Shown here piece by piece: positions 53,387-62,225 of a stretch of 64,000 nucleotides of DNA (its first letter is position 1; each line of letters opens with the position of its first letter). Source of the DNA: Sphingosinicella sp. BN140058 (lineage in GTDB: Bacteria; Pseudomonadota; Alphaproteobacteria; Sphingomonadales; Sphingomonadaceae); NCBI RefSeq assembly GCF_004135585.1, contig NZ_CP035501.1:917001-981000 (forward strand), read 5' to 3'. A program made the position numbers and the translations under genes. The notes beneath the pieces are model-generated. The model worked only from the letters and a program-made list of their open reading frames with translations. It was not told the origin of the DNA and ran no database searches.

Positions 53387-54706
53387 GTGGCCGATCTTTT
53401 CGCGCATGATGAACCACCTTCCGCTCCGGCTGCGGTGCCGGACACGGCGCCGCTCGCCGACCGGCTGCGCCCGCGCAGCCTGGACGAGGTGGTCGGCCAG
53501 GAGCATCTGACCGGGCCAGACGGCGCGATCGGACGGATGGTCGCCGCCGGGCGGCTTGCCTCGATCATCTTCTGGGGACCGCCCGGCACCGGCAAGACCA
53601 CCATTTCGCGCCTCCTCGCCGACGCCGTCGGCCTGCGCTTCGTCGCCATTTCCGCAGTGTTCTCAGGCGTTGCGGATCTGAAGAAGGTGTTCGCCGAAGC
53701 CCGTGACCATGCGCGCATCGGCAGGCAGACCCTGCTCTTCGTCGACGAGATCCACCGCTTCAATCGCGCCCAGCAGGACGGCTTCCTCCCTTATGTCGAG
53801 AATGGCACCGTCGTGCTGGTCGGCGCAACCACCGAGAACCCATCCTTCGAACTGAACGCCGCCTTGCTGTCGCGGGCGCAGGTGCTGATCCTCAATCGCC
53901 TCGATGCCCAGGCACTCGGGCAATTGCTCGACCGCGCCGAGGCGCTGATCGGCCGGCCGCTGCCGCTGACGCCGGAAGCGCGCGACGCGCTGGTCGCCAC
54001 CGCCGATGGCGACGGCCGGTTCCTCCTCAACCAGGCGGAGACCCTGTTCTCGATACAGCTCGACGCACCGCTCGACCCGGCCGCGCTGTCGGCGCTGCTG
54101 CAGCGGCGGGTGGCGGTCTACGACAAGGATCGCGAGGGCCATTACAACCTCATCTCGGCGCTCCACAAATCCCTTCGAGGCTCCGATCCGCAGGCCGCAC
54201 TCTATTATCTTGCGCGGATGCTGACCGCCGGCGAGGAGCCGCTCTACGTGCTCCGCCGCCTCGTCCGCTTCGCCTCCGAAGATATCGGCCTCGCCGATCC
54301 GCAGGCGCTGGTTCAATGCTTGGCCGCCAAGGACGCCTATGATTTCCTCGGCTCCCCCGAGGGCGAACTCGCCATCGTCCAGGCCTGTCTCTATTGCGCG
54401 ACCGCGCCCAAATCGAACGCCGCCTATGTCGCGCAGAAAGCGGCGTGGCGGAGCGCGAAGGAGACCGGCTCGCTGATGCCGCCGAAGACCATCCTCAACG
54501 CGCCGACAAGGCTGATGAAGGATGTCGGCTACGGCAAGGGCTACCAATATGACCATGATGCCGAAGGCGGCTTTTCGGGCGACGATTATTGGCCGGAAGA
54601 GATGCAGAAGCAGGAATTCTACCGTCCCGTCGACCGGGGCTTCGAGAAGAGGATCGCCGAGCGCATGGCCTGGTGGGAGGAGAGACGTGCTGAGATTCGC
54701 AGCTAA
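53387..54706 (+). CDS. rarA: AAA+ replication-associated recombination protein RarA/MgsA
   Basis: A 439-residue clamp-loader-like AAA+ ATPase. Walker A GPPGTGKTT at about residues 64-72, Walker B LLFVDEIHRF about 116-125, sensor-1 GATTENPSFELN and the family motif PLADRLRPRSLDEVVGQEHL at the N-terminus. The C-terminal domain (YYLARMLTAGEEPLYVLRRL, FASEDIGLADP) is typical of RarA. It acts at stalled forks. Start GTG 53387 with GGGAG 5 nt upstream. Its end overlaps the next gene's start by 20 nt. Confidence 0.95.
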   Translation: MADLFAHDEPPSAPAAVPDTAPLADRLRPRSLDEVVGQEHLTGPDGAIGRMVAAGRLASIIFWGPPGTGKTTISRLLADAVGLRFVAISAVFSGVADLKKVFAEARDHARIGRQTLLFVDEIHRFNRAQQDGFLPYVENGTVVLVGATTENPSFELNAALLSRAQVLILNRLDAQALGQLLDRAEALIGRPLPLTPEARDALVATADGDGRFLLNQAETLFSIQLDAPLDPAALSALLQRRVAVYDKDREGHYNLISALHKSLRGSDPQAALYYLARMLTAGEEPLYVLRRLVRFASEDIGLADPQALVQCLAAKDAYDFLGSPEGELAIVQACLYCATAPKSNAAYVAQKAAWRSAKETGSLMPPKTILNAPTRLMKDVGYGKGYQYDHDAEGGFSGDDYWPEEMQKQEFYRPVDRGFEKRIAERMAWWEERRAEIRS

Positions 54707-56066
54707 GATTCTGGTGCTGGGCGCGCTCTTCGCCGCCCCGGCCGCCGCCCAGGACCGCTACACCCGCGCGCTCGCCGCCGGCTACAAGGCCGCGTTCCTG
54801 TGCTCCGACATCTTCAACGCCGGTCAGAGCGAGGCGATCGTCGCCGCGGACGACCTGAAGCGCATCTATCCCGAGCTGGAGCCGATCATCCCGTCGCTCG
54901 AGACGAAGATCGACAAAGCGGCGAAGACGGTCAGCGTCAGCTTCGATCCGGCGCTGCCGCCCCGCATCGCCGCCTGGCGGCCGCATCTCGGCTGCGCCCA
55001 GCTGCCGATCGGCGCCGCCGCGGAAGCCGCGGCCCGCCTGCCCCGCCTGGCCGAGAACCCCGCCGTCGACCGCGCCGACGCGCGCGCCTGGCCGGACGGC
55101 GACCGGGGCGCCGTGGCCAAGCCGAGGGGCGATGCGGCTGCGCTTTCCAAGGCCGTCGCGGCCGCCTTCGACCGGCGCAGCTACGGTCAGGGCAGCGAGA
55201 CCACCGCTGTCGTGGTCGTCCAGGACGGCCGCATCGTGGCCGAGCGCTATCGCGGCGACTTCGACATGCACATGCCGCAGCGCACCTGGTCGGTCGCCAA
55301 GAGCATTGCCGGCAGCGTCATCGGCGCCGCCGTTCAGCAAGGCCTGTTCGACGTCAACGCCCCTGCACCGGTTCCCGAATGGCAGGCGCCCGGCGATCCG
55401 CGCGCGGCGATCACCACCGACAGCTTGCTGCGGATGGCCAGCGGCCTCCACAGCGACACTGCCGGGAACCGCACCGACGCCGTCTATTTCGGCGGCTCGA
55501 CCGTGACCGAGGACGTCACCGCCTGGCCGATCGAGGCGCCGGCGAATACGCGTTTCCGCTACGCCAACAACGATATTCTGCTCGCCGTGCGAGGCCTCCG
55601 CGCCAAGCTCGGCGACGGCGACCGGGCGCTCGCCTTTCCGTTCGAGAGCCTGTTCTGGAAGATCGGTATGACCCGGACCATTCCGGAGACCGATTGGCAG
55701 GGCAATTTCATCCTCTCCTCGCAGGTCTGGACGACCGCGCGCGATCTCGCCCGGCTTGGCCTTCTCTACCAGAATGGCGGCGTGTGGAACGGCGCGCGGA
55801 TCCTGCCGGAGGGCTGGGGCGCCTATGTCTCGCGCCACGGCCCGGCCCAGCCGGCGTCGGGCTATGGCTATGGCGCCTCCTTCTGGACCTTCCCGAAGGA
55901 ACTCGGCCTTCCCGAAGACGCCATCATCGCGCAGGGCAATCGCGGCCAGTATCTGGCCGTGATCCCATCGCGGAAGATCGTCATCGTGCGGCGCGGCTAT
56001 GACGGCCCGGGTACCGCCTTCGATCAGAGCGCCTTCATCCTCGACGTGCTCGCCGCGCTCAAATGA
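54687..56066 (+). CDS. Exported serine hydrolase, beta-lactamase-related
   Basis: A 459-residue protein of the beta-lactamase/esterase (class C, PBP-like) group. Signal peptide (AAKILVLGALFAAPAAA). SxxK nucleophile WSVAKS (Ser ~202, Lys ~205) and the Tyr of a YxN motif in RFRYANNDILL (~292). The third box is likely AQGNRGQYLA. Start GTG 54687, which has a good GGAGG inside the end of rarA and gives the signal. Could be an esterase, lactonase or D-aminopeptidase. It overlaps the next start by ATGA. Confidence 0.88.
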   Translation: MLRFAAKILVLGALFAAPAAAQDRYTRALAAGYKAAFLCSDIFNAGQSEAIVAADDLKRIYPELEPIIPSLETKIDKAAKTVSVSFDPALPPRIAAWRPHLGCAQLPIGAAAEAAARLPRLAENPAVDRADARAWPDGDRGAVAKPRGDAAALSKAVAAAFDRRSYGQGSETTAVVVVQDGRIVAERYRGDFDMHMPQRTWSVAKSIAGSVIGAAVQQGLFDVNAPAPVPEWQAPGDPRAAITTDSLLRMASGLHSDTAGNRTDAVYFGGSTVTEDVTAWPIEAPANTRFRYANNDILLAVRGLRAKLGDGDRALAFPFESLFWKIGMTRTIPETDWQGNFILSSQVWTTARDLARLGLLYQNGGVWNGARILPEGWGAYVSRHGPAQPASGYGYGASFWTFPKELGLPEDAIIAQGNRGQYLAVIPSRKIVIVRRGYDGPGTAFDQSAFILDVLAALK

Positions 56067-56416
56067 GCGCGCCATTCCGCAGCTGGGACGAGGTCGCCGC
56101 CTTTGCGCTGACCCTGCCCGAGACGGAGATGGGAACCTCCTATGGGCGTCCCGCAGTCAAGCTGCGCGGCAAGGGCTTCGTCTATCCGGGCCGCGAACCG
56201 GACAGCTTCGCGATTTCGGTAGCGGTTCCCGAGAAGGAGATCCTGATCGAAACCGATCCGGACACCTTCTGGGAGACCGACCATTATCGCGGCTGGCCGG
56301 CGGTGCTGGTCCGCTTCGGCAGCCCCGCACGCGAGCGCATCGAAGCGTTGATCACGCGCGCCTGGTGGGATCGGGCCACCAAGGCGCAGCGCACCGCCTT
56401 CGGAGAGCGTCCCTGA
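56063..56416 (+). CDS. MmcQ/YjbR-family protein
   Basis: A 117-residue protein with the YjbR cyto-fold signature: EVAAFALTLPETEMGTSYGR, KLRGKGFVYPGREPDSFAI, DPDTFWETDHYRGWPAVLVR. The family is predicted to bind DNA-like ligands; function unknown. Start overlaps the hydrolase stop (ATGA) and its own stop overlaps the next frame. Confidence 0.88.
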   Translation: MSAPFRSWDEVAAFALTLPETEMGTSYGRPAVKLRGKGFVYPGREPDSFAISVAVPEKEILIETDPDTFWETDHYRGWPAVLVRFGSPARERIEALITRAWWDRATKAQRTAFGERP

Positions 56417-57288
56417 GCCGCTTCGCCCGCTTCGCCGCGATCGACTGGTCGGGCGCCAAGGGCCGCAAGCACAAAGGCATCGCCATCGCCTGGTGCGAGC
56501 GCGGCGACAAGGCGCCGCGTCTGGTGCGGCCGGATCACGTCTGGTCGCGCACCGAAGTGCTCGGCTGGCTGACCGAAACAGCCGCCGAAATGCCTACACT
56601 CTACGGCTTCGACTTCAGCGCGGCGCCGCCAATCGCCGAGCGTGGCGCCTATTTCCCTGGGGAGACTGCGGTGCCAGCCGATGCCAGGTCGCTCTGGGCC
56701 TATGTCGACCGGCTCTGCGAAGACGAGGATCTCGGCGCGGCAAGCTTCATGGAACAGCATCACCGCCGCCATTTCTATTTCGGCGCCGCGGACGGGGTGA
56801 AGGCGGAATTCCTCCATCACCGAGTCTGCGAACATGCGTTCAACGCCACCGGCGGCGGCAAGGCCTCCACCCTCTACGACGCGATCGGGGCCGCGCAGGT
56901 CGCGAAGGCGAGCTATGCGGGCATGCGGCTGCTGCACCGGCTCGAAGGAAAAGTGCCGATATGGCCCTTCGACTTCGCTCAGGACAGGCCGATGGAGGAC
57001 GTGCCTCGCGACGGCAGCGTCGTCGTCGAGATATACACCCGCGCCTTCATTCGCCTTGCCGGCCTCAGCGGCCGCAAGGTGCGCACGCGCGTGGACCTCA
57101 ACCTTGCAATGAAGGGGCTCGGCAGCCGCCCGGCCCGGCTCGTCGCCGATCCGAGCGACCATCAGACCGACGTGCTGATCGCCGCGGCGGGCCTTCGCGC
57201 AATCGCCGACGACCGGCTCTACTGGCACCCCACCCAACTCACGCCGGAGCTGGCGCGGACGGAGGGCTGGACCTTCGGGGTCTTGTAA
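56413..57288 (+). CDS. Conserved protein, RNase-H-fold-like, with embedded repeat
   Basis: An unusually started protein of ~291 residues; the frame has no ATG or GTG near its beginning. A CTG at 56413 overlaps the YjbR stop (CTGA) and has GGAG 7 nt upstream. The opening strand FAAIDWSGAKGRKHKGIAIA and later YGFDFSAAPP resemble RNase-H-fold (DUF429-like) proteins, with Asp in a first strand; the family is not certain. Residues ~184-193 (WPFDFAQDRPMED) are encoded by a dispersed GC-rich repeat placed in frame. The product is probably cytoplasmic. Confidence 0.6.
   Translation: MSRFARFAAIDWSGAKGRKHKGIAIAWCERGDKAPRLVRPDHVWSRTEVLGWLTETAAEMPTLYGFDFSAAPPIAERGAYFPGETAVPADARSLWAYVDRLCEDEDLGAASFMEQHHRRHFYFGAADGVKAEFLHHRVCEHAFNATGGGKASTLYDAIGAAQVAKASYAGMRLLHRLEGKVPIWPFDFAQDRPMEDVPRDGSVVVEIYTRAFIRLAGLSGRKVRTRVDLNLAMKGLGSRPARLVADPSDHQTDVLIAAAGLRAIADDRLYWHPTQLTPELARTEGWTFGVL
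56965..56990. repeat. Dispersed repeat inside a coding region
   Basis: CCCTTCGACTTCGCTCAGGA followed by CAGGCC is a sequence I remember as a common extragenic repeat in proteobacteria (TTCGACxxxGCTCAGGAC). Here it lies inside the open frame without disrupting it. Confidence 0.55.
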
Positions 57289-57329
57289 GCGGTCGACGGC
57301 CAGGCCGTGCAATCGAAATTCGATCCTGC

Positions 57330-57749
57330 TTAGCGGCGGCGCGTGCGCTTGCCGAGCCGGCGCGCATTGGCGGTCGCCGCCGCGTGCACCGGCCGCAACG
57401 CCGCGCCGGGTGCGGCCCACAGACGGGTCATCGCGTCGGTCCAGCGGAAGAAGGTGTCGATCGTCGGCTCGGCAGTGGCGGCGAGCGCGCCCACTTCCTG
57501 CTGCCAGATCCGCCACTCGGCGGCGAGCACGTCGCCGGCAGCGCCGAACGCCGCCACTTTCTCCGGCACCATCCGCGACAGCTCTCGGTAATCGCCCTTG
57601 TGCGGCGCTGCCGCCGCGTCGCCGATCATCCGGCTGCGCGTGCGGATCACCGCGTCGGCGGCGAGCATCGTCTCGGCCGAGCGCAGGCCGGTCGCGAACA
57701 GATCGAGCGCCGCGGCATTGAGCTTCATCGCCGTGTAGATCGGGAGCAT
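57330..57749 (-). CDS. Conserved hypothetical, phasin-like
   Basis: A 139-residue helical, Ala-rich protein with no signal peptide. It reads KLNAAALDLFATGLRSAETM, EWRIWQQEVGALAATAEPTI, then RLWAAPGAALRPVHAAATAN and a very basic tail. The composition resembles phasins (PHA-granule coat proteins), but no motif proves it. GAGG lies 9 nt upstream of the ATG. Confidence 0.6.
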   Translation of the reverse strand: MLPIYTAMKLNAAALDLFATGLRSAETMLAADAVIRTRSRMIGDAAAAPHKGDYRELSRMVPEKVAAFGAAGDVLAAEWRIWQQEVGALAATAEPTIDTFFRWTDAMTRLWAAPGAALRPVHAAATANARRLGKRTRRR

Positions 57750-58035
57750 TGGGTACGCCTCACTGGGTTGGAGCGCTTCAAGCGAAGCAGGACCTCCGGA
57801 AGATCCCTAGCGGCTTTTGCTTTCGCCACCATGACGATGATTTCACGACCGCCTCGGCAGCGTCGGGCCTAGCCCATTTCCTTCGCGCCGAGCCAGGAGG
57901 CACGCATTGCTAATGCGCTGCGCAGGGTCGCTGCGCCAAGGGGGCGGGATGGCAACGCGGCTCTCGCGCATCCAGGCGCCTCCTGCGCTTTCCAAGACTG
58001 GACCTTTGCGCCAATTTTGCGCATGGGAAGCCCGC

Positions 58036-58111
58036 GCCGGGTTAGCTCAGCTGGTAGAGCAACCGCCTTGTAAGCGGTAGGTCGTCGGTTCGAGTCCGAC
58101 ACCCGGCACCA
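58036..58111 (+). tRNA. tRNA-Thr (UGU)
   Basis: Cloverleaf can be drawn: acceptor GCCGGGT/ACCCGGC, D-arm GCTC-GAGC, anticodon stem ACCGC/GCGGT with loop CTTGTAA (anticodon UGU), T-arm GTCGG-TTCGAGT-CCGAC. CCA is encoded. 76 nt. Confidence 0.95.
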
Positions 58112-58201
58112 TAGGGTCATTACGACCTTGAGTTTCCTCGAGAATCAGCCATTTCTGCGGTTCTTGGCCTCCCTGCGGTACACCGAGGAGGTACACCACC
58201 G

Positions 58202-58291
58202 TTGGGCATCTTCGTGCAGTTTCTCACCCGTCCCACCAAATCTGGCAGCCGCAGCTTCCGACGGCGCTTCCCCGTGACCAGCTACATGTAG
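58202..58291 (+). pseudogene. Possible tyrosine-integrase N-terminal remnant
   Basis: A 29-codon frame (TTG start, GAGGAGG about 10-15 nt upstream) reads LGIFVQFLTRPTKSGSRSFR, then RRFPVTSYM and a stop. The SGSRSFRRRFP part resembles the YxFRRR(V/I)P motif found at the start of many proteobacterial phage-type integrases (DUF6538 region). It lies 90 bp after tRNA-Thr on the same strand, a classic integrase place. A real integrase would need ~350 more codons; none is present. Confidence 0.35.
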
Positions 58292-58400
58292 GGCGGCTTC
58301 GTTGGGGACCTCGTTTCGGTTAACGGTGGGGCGGGGGTGCAGATTAGCGATCTGTCTGACGCGATGTGAAGTTGCTTTGCGGGTCTGGGAGATCCGCTGT

Positions 58401-60299
58401 TTACCGCCGGTGGTAAAGGCGCTCCGGACGCAAGGTCGTCCTTCTGTCGAGCCTTGAAGAATGAACCCGCTGGACTCGTTGCTGGTCTGGGTAGCGGGTG
58501 AGAGCGATGACGGCTACAGGCCGCACGCGCCACACCCGAACGCCGCCTTTCGCATGAAGCGGCACGGGCTCCAGCCATTGGGGCGTTTGTCCGCGGAGAA
58601 GCCGGGCGATGAGGCTGTTCCGCCGGTCCTTGCCATACATGGGCGCCTCGGCCCCGGTTGTGCAGATCAGCACATGATCGAGGCCGCGTGCCCTGACGAT
58701 CTTTTCGGCCTGCTCGGGCGGGCTCATGAACGCAACCATCATGTCCCGTATCGCCAGGTTGCTGCGATGGTAACTTCCCGCGATGGTTGCGTGCCGGGTG
58801 TAGTGCAGCAATGCCGGACCGATGTTGAGCGGCGCCAGGAAGCGGGCCTTCGGCATCGATGCGAGTGGACGCAGCTGCCGCGCATCGGCGCACTCGTTCC
58901 ATTCCTTGTCGGCCGCCCCGGTCCCCGGCTGAAAGGCCTTGATCGCGGCCGCGGGCATGACCGGCAGCGGTAGCAACACGACGGCCGCGCTCACCACCAC
59001 CCGCACCAGCGGACGCGTCGACCGTTGCGCGCGCCGAACGAAATGGATGATGAAATAGGCGCATCCCGGCAGAGCGTAGAGCTGGCTCACGCCGCCTGCC
59101 CGAAAGACGGACAGCGACACCAGAAACGCGGCAGCGAGCAGGAGGCCGATGGTGAGCCAGTTGCGGCGGCCCTCGTCATCCCCGGCGTTGCGCAACGCGA
59201 GCGCGGTTCCGAACCCGCCGACCAGCGGCAGCCAGAGCAGCATCGCCGCCTGACTGAGCGGCTGCCGCCAGATTGGCAGCCCTTCCGCAACGTTCAGATA
59301 CCAATAACGGTAGACGAGCGGGTGGAGGGTCGCGAACGGACTTGCCGCGCAGGACGGATTCACCCCGAGAAGAACTCCCCCGGCGATCGCCGCCGCGCCG
59401 CCAAGCAGAAGCGCCCGCGCCGGCCAGCGGTCCAACCAGGGCAGCCGGCTTCCTGCCAGAACGATGATCGTGGCCGAGGCCAGGGGCAGCAGATAGACCG
59501 GCGAGACCGCGTCGCAATAAGGCGCCCACCAGCGGGTCGGCAGGTGCGTGGCGGCGAACAGCAGCAAGGATCCGGCGAGGAGAGCGGCGAGATAGGCGTA
59601 CAACCGCTCCCTCTCGCTCGCGGCGCGGATGTAGCGGATGCCGAGGATCGCGCCTGCCGCAACCGCAAGCGGGAGCGCCTCGATCGACACGTGCATCCAC
59701 GTCGCCATGGCGAGACCGCCTACGCCCCCCGAGACGCGTGCGTCGCGCAACAGGAGACCGAGGAGGGCAAGCGCCGCCATGGCGAGTTGCCAGCCATGGT
59801 GATCGATGCGCAGTGGCAGCAGCTGAAGCAGGACCGGCGGCGCGATCGAGATCAACGCGGCGGCGAGCACGGCACCCCCGCCCCCCATAACCCGTCGTGC
59901 GATCATGAAGACGAAGACCATGGTGAGCCCGAGCAACAGCAAGGGAACCATGATCAGAGTCACCCTCTCGGCTTCGACGCTGCCCAGAAGAGGCGTCAGC
60001 AACCCGATCCCCGCCGCCAAGGGCAGGTCGACCAGTCGCGACCAGTGCATCGAGGCCCCAGCGGGTGGCTCGAACCGGTATTGGGTGACGTCGAACCAGC
60101 TCTGACCCGCCATCCAGTCCCGCACCTGAACCAGGCGGAGGTGATCGTCGGCATCGATCAACCAGAAGCCGCGAATGGCGTCCACGCGCAACCACAATGC
60201 AAAGGCGCAGACCAGGATCCATGCGACCAGCAACCCGATGATCGGCAGCCCGATAATCGGTCGTGTCGCCGGAGCGCGGGAGACTTCTGCATTGCTCAT
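58401..60299 (-). CDS. GT-C-type polytopic membrane glycosyltransferase-like protein
   Basis: A 632-residue protein with 11-13 membrane helices. N-terminal loop motif FWLIDADDHLRLVQVRDWMA and QYRFEPPAGASMHWSRLVDL, then LLPLRIDHHGWQL, resemble STT3/ArnT-type GT-C transferases whose acidic residues sit in the first periplasmic loop. Homologues in sphingomonads are often misnamed AcrB/AcrD/AcrF family proteins, as I recall. The C-terminal ~130 residues are soluble. The substrate is probably a lipid-linked sugar. It starts 18 bp after the UGM-like gene, forming an operon; GAGGGG precedes the ATG. Confidence 0.75.
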   Translation of the reverse strand: MSNAEVSRAPATRPIIGLPIIGLLVAWILVCAFALWLRVDAIRGFWLIDADDHLRLVQVRDWMAGQSWFDVTQYRFEPPAGASMHWSRLVDLPLAAGIGLLTPLLGSVEAERVTLIMVPLLLLGLTMVFVFMIARRVMGGGGAVLAAALISIAPPVLLQLLPLRIDHHGWQLAMAALALLGLLLRDARVSGGVGGLAMATWMHVSIEALPLAVAAGAILGIRYIRAASERERLYAYLAALLAGSLLLFAATHLPTRWWAPYCDAVSPVYLLPLASATIIVLAGSRLPWLDRWPARALLLGGAAAIAGGVLLGVNPSCAASPFATLHPLVYRYWYLNVAEGLPIWRQPLSQAAMLLWLPLVGGFGTALALRNAGDDEGRRNWLTIGLLLAAAFLVSLSVFRAGGVSQLYALPGCAYFIIHFVRRAQRSTRPLVRVVVSAAVVLLPLPVMPAAAIKAFQPGTGAADKEWNECADARQLRPLASMPKARFLAPLNIGPALLHYTRHATIAGSYHRSNLAIRDMMVAFMSPPEQAEKIVRARGLDHVLICTTGAEAPMYGKDRRNSLIARLLRGQTPQWLEPVPLHAKGGVRVWRVRPVAVIALTRYPDQQRVQRVHSSRLDRRTTLRPERLYHRR

Positions 60300-60317
60300 C
60301 CGAACGGCCCCTCGGCC

Positions 60318-61832
60318 TCAGGCGGCCAATCGCCGCGGCACCAGCCGCTCGGAGGCGAGTGCGGCGTTGCGGCCGTCGGCTTCGCCTTCGTGGCCGGATT
60401 CGTGATATTCGGCATCCTCGTTGACCGCCCAGACGTCGTAGACGCGGGTTCCCGCCTCGATGTTGCGGACGGTGAGCATGGCCGTCATCATCGCATGGTC
60501 CTGATTGTTGTAGCGGTGCATGCCGTTGCGGCCGACGAGGTGCAGGGTCGGGTAGAGACGCTCAAGCTCGCTGCGCATCGCCTCGACATTGTCCTTGTAG
60601 ACGTCGTCATAGACCGGATAGGCCTTTTCCTGGCGCACCACCTGGCCGCCTTCGATCGCGGCCGGATCGCACAGGCCGAGCACGCCCATCTCGTGCCTGG
60701 CGAGTTCGACGAGATCGGCATCGTCCATGCTCCAAATGCCATCGCCCTCGAAGCAGAAATATTCGAGGCCGACGCAGGCAAGCTCGGGATCCGGCACCAT
60801 TTCGGGCGACCAGCTGCGGAAATTCTGGATGCGGCCGACCTTCACCTTGCTGTCGTGAATGTAGATCCAGTTGTCGGGGAACAGGTCCTCGGAGCGGATC
60901 ATCAACGCGACGGTGAGGAAATCGCGATATTTGAGGTCTGCCGCCGCCGGCAGGCTCTCGGGCAGAGGATGGATGCGGGTGGCGAGCTCGCGCATCGGTG
61001 CCGAGGAGATGACGTGGGCGGCATCGAGGATCACCGTCTCGCCGTCCGCATCGCTCGCCGCGACCCGCCAGCGGCCGGTGGCGCCATCCTGCGAGAGCTG
61101 CTGGAGATGGTGCCCCATCAGCACCCGGTTTCCGCCGGCGACGACGAAATCGCGCGCCGCTTCCCACATCATGCCCGGGCCCTTCCTGGGATAGCGGAAG
61201 CTTTCGAGCAGGGTCTTGGTCTCCATGCCGTCATTGGGCCGGCGGTTGAGGCCGAGCGAGCGCTTCAGGCCGTCCAGCACGGCGCCGCCGAGGCTCAGCC
61301 CCTTGATCCGCTGCGAGGCCCAGTCGGCCGAGATGTCGCTGCAGGCCATCCCCCACACCTTCTCGGTATAGGCCTTGAAGAAGATCGAGAACAATTTGCG
61401 GCCGAACTGATTGACCGTCCAATCCTCGAACGAGTTCACCTGCTTGTTGGGAAACAGCTTCGACCTGGCGAACGAGGCCATGCACAGGGTCGAGCGCCAG
61501 ATGCCCAGGTTCCACAGCGCCTCGAACGCACGCAGCGGATAGGAATAGAAGCGGCCCTCATAATAGATGCGGCTCATCCGCGGCCGGACGATGAAATCGT
61601 CGGGCAGGATCTCGTTCCAGAGGTCGACCACTTCCTTCGACTTGGAAAAGAAGCGATGGCCGCCGATGTCGAAGCGGAAGCCCCGATGCTCGACGGTGCG
61701 ACTGATCCCGCCGACATAGACCGGGTCCTTTTCGATCACGACGACCGAATAGCCCTTCTTCGTCAGCTGATAAGCCGCCGTGAGCCCTGCCGGCCCGGCC
61801 CCGATGATCGCAACGTCGACCGAATGCCCCAT
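60318..61832 (-). CDS. UGM-/protoporphyrinogen-oxidase-like FAD-dependent oxidoreductase
   Basis: A 504-residue NAD(P)-binding Rossmann flavoprotein: VAIIGAGPAGLTAAYQL (dinucleotide loop), EKDPVYVGGISRTV, and GFRFDIGGHRFF as in UDP-galactopyranose-mutase-type and amine-oxidase-type enzymes. The pairing with a GT-C glycosyltransferase suggests a role in building a cell-surface glycan or modified sugar lipid. Exact reaction cannot be assigned. GGGAG lies about 13 nt upstream of ATG 61832. Confidence 0.85.
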   Translation of the reverse strand: MGHSVDVAIIGAGPAGLTAAYQLTKKGYSVVVIEKDPVYVGGISRTVEHRGFRFDIGGHRFFSKSKEVVDLWNEILPDDFIVRPRMSRIYYEGRFYSYPLRAFEALWNLGIWRSTLCMASFARSKLFPNKQVNSFEDWTVNQFGRKLFSIFFKAYTEKVWGMACSDISADWASQRIKGLSLGGAVLDGLKRSLGLNRRPNDGMETKTLLESFRYPRKGPGMMWEAARDFVVAGGNRVLMGHHLQQLSQDGATGRWRVAASDADGETVILDAAHVISSAPMRELATRIHPLPESLPAAADLKYRDFLTVALMIRSEDLFPDNWIYIHDSKVKVGRIQNFRSWSPEMVPDPELACVGLEYFCFEGDGIWSMDDADLVELARHEMGVLGLCDPAAIEGGQVVRQEKAYPVYDDVYKDNVEAMRSELERLYPTLHLVGRNGMHRYNNQDHAMMTAMLTVRNIEAGTRVYDVWAVNEDAEYHESGHEGEADGRNAALASERLVPRRLAA

Positions 61833-62225
61833 GTCTCAACCCACTCCCGAAAGCCGATCCTCGCATAAGGCGGCCAAGGTTGAGGATTGGTTAAAGCAAC
61901 GGTAACTTCCGTAACCGGATCGTGAACTTGCCTGGGATCCGATCTATCCGGCAGCGTTCGCCGCAGGCCACTCACATCAGCAAGATGGCGTCCGAGCACG
62001 CGACGTGTTTTCCGCCTACATGCTGATTTGAGACAGAAAATATCCCGCGGATGCCTCTGACACGATACACTTGATCCAAACAGTCTCCAAAATGGTTATT
62101 GTCCGTCGACTCTAGACTTAATCGTTCTTGTTCGATTTTAACGCACATCCTACCATTGCTTCACTTCCGCATCGGGGGGACGACAGGCTGCTTGACGCCG
62201 TCTGTCCCAAAGGGAGGGTTGGGGC
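61833..62225. other. Intergenic region, relatively AT-rich
   Basis: The 393 bp between divergent genes contain no supported ORF. It is visibly more AT-rich than its surroundings (for example around 62030-62160). Direct repeat GTAAC occurs twice near 61902-61915 (GGTAACTTCCGTAACC). GGGAGG ends 8 nt before the ATG at 62226. Confidence 0.4.

Noticed and set aside
59025..61868. A 947-codon open frame on the plus strand
   Set aside because: It is antisense to two well-supported minus-strand genes (GT-C-like and UGM-like) and its amino-acid composition is an Arg/Pro-rich GC artefact.
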